A DNA stretch of 64,000 nucleotides from Streptomyces griseochromogenes. Its GTDB lineage: Bacteria > Actinomycetota > Actinomycetes > Streptomycetales > Streptomycetaceae. The first letter of the stretch is position 1, and each line of letters begins with the position of its first letter. A program made the translations under genes and the position numbers. Below, one piece after another: positions 55,408 to 64,000 of this stretch. The notes beneath the pieces are model-generated. The model searched no databases and was not told the DNA's origin. It saw only the letters and a program-made list of their open reading frames with translations. Location of the stretch: NCBI RefSeq assembly GCF_001542625.1, contig NZ_CP016279.1, positions 992,001 to 1,056,000 of the forward strand. Direction: 5' to 3'.

Positions 55408-56609
55408 GCCCCCAGGACCGCGCCCAGCTGGGCGATCCCCCAGTCCAGATCCTCCTCGGAGATGACCAGCGGCGGAGCGATCCGGATGGTGAACCCGTGG
55501 GTGTCCTTCACCAGCACACCCCGGTCCATCAGCCGCTCCGACACCTCCCGCCCGGTGCCGACCTTCCGCGCGATGTCCACACCCGCCCACAGCCCGCGCC
55601 CCCGCACCGCCGTCACCCGGCCCGTGGCGAGCAGGGAGCCCAGCTCGCGGTGGAGTCGCACCCCCAGCTCGGCCGACCGCGCCTGGAACTCGCCCGAGCG
55701 CAGCATCGCGATCACCTCCAGCGCCACCGCGCAGGCCAGCGGATTCCCGCCGAACGTCGACCCGTGCTCGCCCGGCCGGAACACCCCGAGCACCGCCGCG
55801 CTCGACACCACCGCCGACACCGGCACGATCCCGCCGCCCAGCGCCTTCCCGAGCACGTACATGTCCGGTACGACGCCCTCGTGCTCGCACGCGAAGGTCC
55901 GCCCGGTCCGGCCGAGGCCCGACTGGATCTCGTCGGCGATGAAGAGCACGTTCCGCTCGCGAGTCAGCTCCCGCACCCTGGGCAGATAGCCCGCCGGCGG
56001 CACGATCACCCCCGACTCGCCCTGGATCGGCTCCAGCAGCACGGCGACGGTGTTCTCGGTGAGCGCCGACCGCATCGCGGTCAGATCTCCGTACGGCACG
56101 ATCTCGAACCCCGGCGTGTACGGCCCGAAGTCCGCCCGGGCCTCCGGATCGGTCGAGAAGCTGATCACGGTCGTCGTACGGCCGTGGAAGTTGCCGCCCG
56201 CGACCACGATCTTCGCCATCTCCGCGGGCACCCCCTTCACCCGGTACCCCCATTTCCGGGCCGTCTTCACCGCGCTCTCCACGGCCTCGACGCCGGTGTT
56301 CATCGGCAGCACCATCTCCATGCCGCACAGCTCGGCCAGCTCCGTGCAGAACGCCGCGAACCGGTCGTGGTGGAAGGCTCGGGACGTCAGCGTCACCCGC
56401 TCCAGCTGCCGCCTGGCCGCCTCGACCAGCCGCCGGTTGCCGTGGCCGAAGTTGAGCGCCGAGTAACCGGCCAGCAGATCCAGATACCGCCGCCCCTCCA
56501 CATCCGTCATCCAGGCCCCCTCCGCCGTGGCCACGACGACGGGCAGCGGATGGTAGGTGGGCGCACAGTGCGCGTCGGCGGCGGCGATGAGGTCTTCAGC
56601 AGTGGTCAC
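55404..56609 (-). CDS. rocD: Ornithine aminotransferase
   Basis: A 401-residue class-III PLP aminotransferase that converts ornithine and 2-oxoglutarate to glutamate semialdehyde and glutamate. It has NTGVEAVESAVKTARKWGY, GNFHGRTTTVISFS, the cofactor Asp in LFIADEIQSGLGRTG, the PLP lysine in YVLGKALGGGIVPVSAV and STFGGNPLACAVA. Closest pattern: ornithine-oxo-acid transaminase rather than acetylornithine aminotransferase (RAFHHDRFAAF, YGDL). GTG start behind GGGAGAGG. Confidence 0.93.
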   Translation of the reverse strand: MTTAEDLIAAADAHCAPTYHPLPVVVATAEGAWMTDVEGRRYLDLLAGYSALNFGHGNRRLVEAARRQLERVTLTSRAFHHDRFAAFCTELAELCGMEMVLPMNTGVEAVESAVKTARKWGYRVKGVPAEMAKIVVAGGNFHGRTTTVISFSTDPEARADFGPYTPGFEIVPYGDLTAMRSALTENTVAVLLEPIQGESGVIVPPAGYLPRVRELTRERNVLFIADEIQSGLGRTGRTFACEHEGVVPDMYVLGKALGGGIVPVSAVVSSAAVLGVFRPGEHGSTFGGNPLACAVALEVIAMLRSGEFQARSAELGVRLHRELGSLLATGRVTAVRGRGLWAGVDIARKVGTGREVSERLMDRGVLVKDTHGFTIRIAPPLVISEEDLDWGIAQLGAVLGA

Positions 56610-56704
56610 GGCCTCTCCCGGTTAGGACGGTGGCCCCCTTCCTATCCTCGCTCGCATGGTGGACGCGGGATCTGCGCGTTCCGGCGCGCCCGGTAGGCTG
56701 ATCA

Positions 56705-56785
56705 GCGGGCCGTGACTGGCGCGCTGGGATGGGACAGACCATCGGGGAGCGGCCCGAGCGGGAAACTGTGCCGTGCGCCTGGGCC
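56705..56785 (+). ncRNA. ZTP (pfl) riboswitch controlling glyA
   Basis: The leader contains GGGCCGTGACTGGCG, then ATCGGGGAGCGGCCCGAG, then CCGTGCGCCTGGGC. These are the conserved blocks of the ZTP/ZMP aptamer in the right order, including the P1 pairing between GGGCC and GGCCC and the CCGTGCGCCTGGGC pseudoknot half. It senses the purine intermediate ZMP/ZTP, which accumulates when 10-formyl-THF is short, and would switch on glyA to supply C1 units. A TAGGCT hexamer at 56694-56699 puts the start of transcription at the aptamer's first base. Confidence 0.9.
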
Positions 56786-56823
56786 GAACGTGAACGCTGT
56801 ACGCACGCCGTCCGGAGGTCCCC

Positions 56824-59401
<2,578 letters not shown>

Positions 59402-59572
59402 GAAGCACGGACCGGCGCTGAGGCGCACGACCGTACACACGTCCGAGCGGGCAGAGCGCTGCACATCACTTCTGCTGCGCCTGCCCACAGGACATCCGTG
59501 GCCGTACAGTCGATAGCCGACGGCCAGGACCACATGCGGCCGAGCAGAGAACGCGCGACGACAGGAGACGAC

Positions 59573-60157
59573 GTGGGGACCGTAACGATCGGCGTGTCGA
59601 TCGCGGTCCCGGAGCCTCACGGCAGCCTGCTCCAGGAGCGGCGCGCGGGCTTCGGCGACGCCGCTGCTCACGGCATCCCCACGCATGTCACCCTGCTGCC
59701 GCCGACCGAGGTGGAGGCGGCCGACCTGCCGGCGGTCGAAACGCATCTCCTGGAGATCGCCGCGGCCTGCCGGCCGTTTCCGATGCGGCTGTCCGGGACC
59801 GGCACCTTCCGGCCGCTGTCCCCGGTGGTCTTTGTGCGTGTCGTCCTGGGCGCGGAGGACTGCGGCCGGCTGCAGCAGTGGGTCCGCGACGCCTCCGGGC
59901 CCGTGGCGCGCGACCTGCAGTTCCCGTACCACCCGCATGTCACGGTCGCGCACGGCATCGACGAGGCGGCGATGGACCGCGCCTTCGCGGAGCTGGCCGA
60001 TTTCGAGGCCGAGTGGCCGTGCGCCGGGTTCGCGCTGTACGAGCAGGGCGTCGACGAGGTGTGGCGCAAGCTGCGCGAGTACCCGTTCGGGGGGTCGGTG
60101 GTGCCGCCGCAGGGGGGCCACCCCGACGTCGAGCGCGGGACGATCGCGAGCCGGTAG
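59573..60157 (+). CDS. 2'-5' RNA ligase family (2H phosphoesterase)
   Basis: 194 residues with the two HxT motifs that define 2H phosphoesterases: HVTLLPP (His38) and HPHVTVAHG. They act on cyclic phosphate or 2'-5' linkages in RNA or nucleotides; this protein's substrate is unknown. GTG 59573 is chosen for the AGGAGA 5 nt upstream; the open frame reaches 59498. It is convergent with the SDR gene. Confidence 0.88.
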   Translation: MGTVTIGVSIAVPEPHGSLLQERRAGFGDAAAHGIPTHVTLLPPTEVEAADLPAVETHLLEIAAACRPFPMRLSGTGTFRPLSPVVFVRVVLGAEDCGRLQQWVRDASGPVARDLQFPYHPHVTVAHGIDEAAMDRAFAELADFEAEWPCAGFALYEQGVDEVWRKLREYPFGGSVVPPQGGHPDVERGTIASR

Positions 60158-60224
60158 CTGCGCGGGGTGCGCAGGAAGGCCGCGGTGCCGCGCCGCGCCC
60201 TCGTGCGTCCGCGGCGCCGTTATG

Positions 60225-60258
60225 GCTGATCGCGCGGTTCCCGCGCCCCGTGGGGGCG
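60225..60258. repeat. Dispersed Streptomyces repeat between convergent genes
   Basis: GATCGCGCGGTTCCCGCGCCCC-GTGGGGGCGC in parts: the reverse orientation of the GGGGCGCGGGGAAC-type element at 58296. GCGCCCC/GGGGGCGC can form a hairpin. Confidence 0.55.
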
Positions 60259-61014
60259 CTAGAGAGGCAGCCGCCGGAACAGTGCCCGCGGCGTGTGCCG
60301 CAGCGCTGTCATGACCAGTCGGAGCGCACCCGGCACCCACACGGTCTCCGAGCGGCGGCGCAGGCCCAGTTCGACGGCCGTGGCGACCGCCTCGGGGGTG
60401 GTGGCGAGCGGGGACTGGGGCAGGCCCGCGGTCATCTTCGTGCGGACGAATCCGGGGCGCACGACCATGACGTGCACCCCGGTGCCGTACAGCGCGTCGC
60501 CCAGACCCTGGGCGAAGGTGTCGAGTCCGGCCTTGCTGGAGCCGTAGATGAAGTCGGCGCGGCGGGCCCGTTCGCCGGCGATCGAGGAGAGGACCACGAG
60601 GGAGCCGTGGCCCTGGCTCTGGAGGGCGCGGGCGGCCACCAGACCGGCCGAGACGGCCCCGGTGTAGTTGGTCTGGGCGACCTGGACGGCGCGCAGCGGG
60701 TCGCGCTCGTCGTAGGCCTGGTCCCCGAGGATGCCGAAGGCGAACAGCACCATGTCGATGTCGCCCTCGGCGAAGACCTTGCCGAGCGCGGTCTCGTGGG
60801 ACTCGGGGTCGAGCGCGTCGAAGTCGACGGTGCCGACGTCCGCGCCCAGGGCGCGCAGGCTCTCGGCCGCCTGTTCCAGGGCGGGTCCGGGGCGGCCCGC
60901 CAGCCACACGGTGCGGGTGCGGCGCGCGATCAGGCGGCGGGCGGTGGCCAGCGCGATCTCGGACGTGCCGCCGAGGACGAGCAGGGACTGAGGCAGATCG
61001 GTGGCGTCCTTCAT
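60259..61014 (-). CDS. SDR reductase similar to DprE2 (decaprenylphosphoryl-ribose 2'-epimerisation)
   Basis: A 251-residue short-chain dehydrogenase: cofactor loop VLGGTSEIALA, active-site Ser in LVVLSSIAGERA, YGSSKAG (Tyr/Lys) and RPGFVRTKMTAGLP. The order and the LGGTSEIALA variant match DprE2, which with DprE1 makes decaprenylphosphoryl-arabinose in mycobacteria. No DprE1 gene lies nearby and Streptomyces walls lack arabinan, so the substrate may differ. There is no ribosome site; a TACGGT hexamer ends 8 nt before the ATG (near-leaderless). Confidence 0.8.
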   Translation of the reverse strand: MKDATDLPQSLLVLGGTSEIALATARRLIARRTRTVWLAGRPGPALEQAAESLRALGADVGTVDFDALDPESHETALGKVFAEGDIDMVLFAFGILGDQAYDERDPLRAVQVAQTNYTGAVSAGLVAARALQSQGHGSLVVLSSIAGERARRADFIYGSSKAGLDTFAQGLGDALYGTGVHVMVVRPGFVRTKMTAGLPQSPLATTPEAVATAVELGLRRRSETVWVPGALRLVMTALRHTPRALFRRLPL

Positions 61015-61099
61015 GACAGCCGACCGTATCGCCCGCATATGACCGTCTTGGTGAAGAAACGCGGTGTTGACGCCCACTCGGAGCGGGCAGAGTCCGATC

Positions 61100-62008
61100 A
61101 TGGACTGGCTGAAGAGGCTTCCCGTGATCGGGCCGATCGTCGCGTGGCTGACGACCACCCATGCGTGGCGGTCGTACGAGCGCCTGGACCGGGTGAAGTG
61201 GACACGGCTGGCCGCCGCGATGACCTTCATCAGCTTCGTGGCGCTGTTCCCGCTGCTGACGCTGGCGGGTGCGATCGCCGCCGCCACGCTCAGCGAGTCG
61301 CAGCAGAAGAACCTCCAGAACAAGATCGCCGCCCAGATCCCCGGCCTCGCCGACCAGGTGAACATCCACTCCCTGGTCCAGAACGCCGGCACCGTCGGGC
61401 TCATCGCCGGCGCCGTGCTGCTGTTCACCGGCATGGGCTGGGTGGGCCAGATGCGCGACTGTCTGCGCGCGGTGTGGGAGCTGCCCGACAAGGAGGAGAA
61501 CCCGGTCCTGGCCAAGGCCAAGGACGCGGGCATCCTGGTCGGCTTCGGCGGTGCCGTCCTCGCCACACTGGCCATCTCCACCGTCGCCTCCGCGCTGGTG
61601 GGCTGGATGACCGACCAGCTCGGCATCGACCGCTCGGGCTGGAGCGGCATCCTGTTGCGGACCGCCGCGTTCGCCGTCGCCGTACTGGCCGACTTCCTGC
61701 TCCTGCTCTACGTGCTGACCCTGCTGCCCGGGGTCGAACCGCCGCGCCGCCGCCTCCTGGTGGCCGCGCTGCTCGGCGCGGTCGGCTTCGAACTGCTCAA
61801 ACTGCTGCTGAGCGGCTACATCCAGGGCGTCGCCCGCAAGAGCATGTACGGCGCGTTCGGCGTCCCCGTGGCCCTGCTGCTGTGGATCAACTTCACCGCG
61901 AAACTGGTCCTGTTCTGCGCCGCCTGGACGGCGACGCAGAACTCGCGGGGCGACCTCACGGACGCGGCCGACGGCGCATCAGATCCGGCAGCGGCCAACG
62001 GCGGTTGA
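61100..62008 (+). CDS. YihY/BrkB family membrane protein
   Basis: 302 residues with six hydrophobic helices (RLAAAMTFISFVALFPLLTL, VGLIAGAVLLFTGMGWVGQM, VGFGGAVLATLAISTVASAL, FAVAVLADFLLLLYVLTLLP, LLVAALLGAVGFELLKLLL, GVPVALLLWINFTAKLVLFC), the YihY/UPF0761 topology. Not a ribonuclease despite old naming. Function unknown. Its 3' end overlaps the convergent carboxypeptidase gene by 53 nt. Confidence 0.9.
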   Translation: MDWLKRLPVIGPIVAWLTTTHAWRSYERLDRVKWTRLAAAMTFISFVALFPLLTLAGAIAAATLSESQQKNLQNKIAAQIPGLADQVNIHSLVQNAGTVGLIAGAVLLFTGMGWVGQMRDCLRAVWELPDKEENPVLAKAKDAGILVGFGGAVLATLAISTVASALVGWMTDQLGIDRSGWSGILLRTAAFAVAVLADFLLLLYVLTLLPGVEPPRRRLLVAALLGAVGFELLKLLLSGYIQGVARKSMYGAFGVPVALLLWINFTAKLVLFCAAWTATQNSRGDLTDAADGASDPAAANGG

Positions 62009-63224
62009 CCAGGAACGCCCCGCCCGCGAGCAGCACCAGCAGTCCGCCCACGACGGCCAGGGCGGTTCCCATGCCGCGCGAGCCGCCCCCGGCGGTGGAG
62101 CCCGCCACGGGCTTCGAGCCGGAACCGCCGCTCCGGTGCGCGTCCCCGCCGGAGGCGGAGGTCCCCGGCTGGGCGGCGCTCTTCGGCGGGACCAGCTCGC
62201 CCACCGGGGAGGCCTTGCCGGCCGCCCGGAAACCCCAGTCGAGCAGTTTCGCGGTCTCCTTGTAGACCTCGTTGTGCTCGTGCTTCTCCGGGTTCATCAC
62301 CGTGACCAGCAGCACCTTGCCGCCCCGCTCGGCCACGCCGGTGAAAGTGGCGCCCGCGTTGGTGGTGTTGCCGTTCTTCACGCCGGCGATGCCCTGGTAG
62401 ACGGGCACGTCCGAGTCGCCGCTCAGCAGCCGGTTGGTGTTCTGGATCTCGAAGGGCTCGCGGGCGGAGGTGCCCTTCTTGCCGGTCTTCGCGCTGCCGC
62501 CCGGGAACTTGGCCCGCACGGTCGAGCAGTACTCCCGGAAGTCCTTCTTCTGCAGGCCCGAGCGGGCGAACAGGGTCAGGTCGTACGCGGAGGACACCTG
62601 GCCCTTGGCGTCGTAGCCGTCGGGGCTGATCACATGCGTGTCGAGGGCCTGGAGCTCCTCGGCGTGCGCCTGCATGTCCCGGACGGTCTGGTCGACACCG
62701 CCGTTCATCGAGGACAGCACATGGACGGCGTCGTTGCCGGAGCGCAGGAAGACACCGAGCCACAGGTCGTGGACCGTGTAGGTCTCGTTCTCCTTTATCC
62801 CGACCATGCTGGAGCCCGCCCCGATGCCCGCCAGATCGGCCGGTACCACCTTGTGCGCCGTCGTCTTCGGGAACCTGGGCAGCACGGTGTCCGCGAACAG
62901 CATCTTCAGGGTGCTCGCCGGGGGCAGCTTCCAGTGCGCGTTGTGCGCGGCGAGGATGTCGCCGGACTCGGCGTCGGAGACGATCCAGGAGCGGGCGGTG
63001 AGGTCCTTGGGGAGCGCGGGCACGCCGCCCGCGAGGTTCACCTGCGTCCCGGGCTGTCCGAGCCGGGCGCCGCCCACCTGTGACATGTGCGCCGGGGGAG
63101 TGGCCGTCGGGCTGGTCGAGGGGGTCGGGGCCGCGAGGGCGGCGGGAGCGGTGACGGAGAGGGACAGCAGCGTGGCGGAGGTGACCAGCACAGAACGCCG
63201 GCCGGTCTTCATGGGTGCGGGCAC
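61956..63224 (-). CDS. dacA: D-alanyl-D-alanine carboxypeptidase (S11)
   Basis: A 422-residue low-molecular-weight PBP that trims peptidoglycan stem peptides. It has a signal peptide (RRSVLVTSATLLSLSVTAPAALA), SxxK in PASTLKML, SxN in LRSGNDAV and a third motif GVKNGNT in place of KTG. A C-terminal Ser/Gly linker and membrane helix (ALAVVGGLLVLLAGGAFLV) anchor it outside. GTG 63224 is chosen: a TACGTT hexamer ends 8 nt upstream, which fits near-leaderless translation; ATG 63212 is the alternative. Confidence 0.9.
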   Translation of the reverse strand: MPAPMKTGRRSVLVTSATLLSLSVTAPAALAAPTPSTSPTATPPAHMSQVGGARLGQPGTQVNLAGGVPALPKDLTARSWIVSDAESGDILAAHNAHWKLPPASTLKMLFADTVLPRFPKTTAHKVVPADLAGIGAGSSMVGIKENETYTVHDLWLGVFLRSGNDAVHVLSSMNGGVDQTVRDMQAHAEELQALDTHVISPDGYDAKGQVSSAYDLTLFARSGLQKKDFREYCSTVRAKFPGGSAKTGKKGTSAREPFEIQNTNRLLSGDSDVPVYQGIAGVKNGNTTNAGATFTGVAERGGKVLLVTVMNPEKHEHNEVYKETAKLLDWGFRAAGKASPVGELVPPKSAAQPGTSASGGDAHRSGGSGSKPVAGSTAGGGSRGMGTALAVVGGLLVLLAGGAFLVNRRWPLPDLMRRRPRP

Positions 63225-63405
63225 GGTCGAGAACGTACCTGTCACGAGCCGTGAAGTCCCGTCGCCCGCCCCACCCCGCGGACGGAACCGGGCGGCGGCC
63301 CCTGATACTGATGACATGCCGTGCTCATCCGGGGGACAACCCCCGGACCCCCGGCCGCTTCGGTCGGCCGCGGTGGCCCGGCACTGTGTCGAAAGGTCTG
63401 CCCCT

Positions 63406-63645
63406 GTGAAACTCAGCCGCCCGGTCTCCTGGTTCCTGCTCGCCTTCGGGGTGTGGAGCTGGGTCATCTGGGTCACTTTCGTCAAGAACTTGATCAAGGA
63501 CAGCAGCGGTCTCGCCTTCCACGACGGACACCCGACCGCGTACTTCTGGGTGCACCTGCTGCTGGCGGTCGTTTCCTCCGTATTGGGGACGGTCATCGGG
63601 GTCATCGGGTTGCGCGGTCTGCGCGCACTGCGCCGGACGTCATAG
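63406..63645 (+). CDS. Small two-helix membrane protein
   Basis: 79 residues: helix 1 SWFLLAFGVWSWVIWVTFV, a short loop (KNLIKDSSGLAFHDG), helix 2 FWVHLLLAVVSSVLGTVIGV, and a basic end. It belongs to a conserved Streptomyces family annotated as SCO4848-type membrane protein next to this carboxypeptidase. GTG 63406 has AAAGG 9 nt upstream. Function unknown. Confidence 0.85.
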   Translation: MKLSRPVSWFLLAFGVWSWVIWVTFVKNLIKDSSGLAFHDGHPTAYFWVHLLLAVVSSVLGTVIGVIGLRGLRALRRTS

Positions 63646-63648
63646 GAC

Positions 63649-63687
63649 GACGAGGCCCCCCGCGAAGTCGTCGCGGGGGGCCTCGTC
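63649..63687 (+). terminator. Terminator of the small membrane protein gene
   Basis: A perfect 17-bp stem (GACGAGGCCCCCCGCGA and complement) with a 5-nt loop and an ATTTGGTT tail, 3 nt after the stop: the strongest hairpin in the window. Confidence 0.92.
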
Positions 63688-63721
63688 ATTTGGTTGAGCC
63701 CGGTCGGTCACCGGAGACGCT

Positions 63722-63756
63722 GTGGTGCCCGGGGCGCCTGAGCGCCCGCGCACCAC
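63722..63756 (-). terminator. Hairpin downstream of the right-edge minus-strand gene
   Basis: GTGGTGC / GCACCAC outer stem and GGGCGC / GCGCCC inner stem with a CTGA loop, 56 nt after the stop of the partial gene at 63812. Confidence 0.65.
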
Positions 63757-63811
63757 CTGAGTGATCTGCCACAATCCACTGTCAACGGGTACTGGACCGA
63801 CCGGCCGCTGG

Positions 63812-64000
63812 TTACCGGCCGACGCTGTTGTTGCAGCCCATCGTCGAGCCCACGTGGGTGCCCTGCGCACCCGGATCGCCTTCGCCGTTGAGCGCGTTGC
63901 CCAGCAGGCCGTTGAGGATGCCGACCTCACCGAGGAGGTCGAGGTTCAGGTCGTGGTCCTTGCAGTTGGAGCTCTGCGCGTCGTGCCAGCCACCCCCTCC
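63812..64000 (-). CDS. C-terminal part of a small Gly/Asn/Leu-rich protein (5' end outside window)
   Basis: 62 residues are visible up to TAA. They include SSNCKDHDLNLDLLGEVG, ILNGLLGNALNGEGDPG and a C-terminal GCNNSVGR, with two cysteines about 45 residues apart. The composition (Gly, Asn, Leu, few charges, two Cys) is that of a small secreted Streptomyces surface protein, but I do not recognise it as a chaplin or rodlin. The start and any signal peptide lie beyond the window. Confidence 0.6.
   Translation of the reverse strand, partial: GGGGWHDAQSSNCKDHDLNLDLLGEVGILNGLLGNALNGEGDPGAQGTHVGSTMGCNNSVGR

Overview
This is a high-GC (about 70%) actinobacterial chromosome segment, almost certainly from a Streptomyces. 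The supporting signs are extreme third-position G/C, GTG and TTG starts, many leaderless-looking starts, a mycothiol-type rather than glutathione-type lifestyle, and a gene order (pcrA, M23 peptidase, mutase small subunit, sucCD, perM, purNH, folD, mdh, bet operon, glyA, trpS, D-Ala-D-Ala carboxypeptidase) that I recall from the core of the S. coelicolor chromosome. The assignment rests on recalled gene order and protein families, not on a search. I saw no tRNA, rRNA, CRISPR array, insertion sequence or prophage.

Layout. 1-5.7 kb: the 3' part of the UvrD/PcrA helicase gene, a membrane-anchored M23 peptidase, a lipase and a cobalamin-binding mutase small subunit. 5.8-14.1 kb: a five-gene cassette of unknown function. 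DUF5691 and a SWIM zinc-finger protein lie on the minus strand; a MoxR AAA+ ATPase, DUF5682 and a VWA protein lie on the plus strand with 4-nt overlaps. The divergent promoters between the two arms carry two facing copies of the RecA-NDp/PafBC DNA-damage motif. DUF5682 has TraB/TIKI-like putative metal-ligand motifs. This is the best candidate here for an under-described system. 14.2-17.1 kb: two secreted Ala/Gly/Val-rich proteins.

17.5-31.2 kb: central metabolism, with sucCD (TCA cycle), an ECF-sigma-like membrane protein, the PerM-like protein (DUF6350), purN-purH, an I36-type inhibitor-like secreted protein, an FHA protein coupled to a kinase fused to a lysozyme-like domain, an RDD protein, folD and DUF3017. 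The order sucCD-perM-purNH is also that of Mycobacterium tuberculosis. 31.4-41.5 kb: a NarL-type two-component pair, an XRE/DUF2690 membrane protein, mdh, a secreted/anchored protein, an MFS exporter divergent from a LysR regulator, a MarR-GNAT fusion and an LppX-like secreted protein.

41.6-49 kb: the choline/glycine-betaine operon (betaine-aldehyde dehydrogenase, GMC choline-dehydrogenase-like oxidase, ABC ATPase, fused double permease, binding lipoprotein), preceded by a tandem palindromic operator-like element. 49-52 kb: a minus-strand operon of two AhpD-like proteins and a PEP-mutase-family protein, divergent from a MocR regulator. 52-56.6 kb: a small GntR plus small-protein accessory module that looks partly decayed, a DMT transporter, a lipoprotein plus YgiC-like ATP-grasp pair, and ornithine aminotransferase. 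56.7-64 kb: glyA under a ZTP riboswitch, trpS, a 2H phosphoesterase, a DprE2-like reductase, a YihY membrane protein, a D-Ala-D-Ala carboxypeptidase, a small membrane protein and the C-terminal end of a small secreted protein. Several strong hairpin terminators and two families of dispersed Streptomyces-type repeats punctuate the window.
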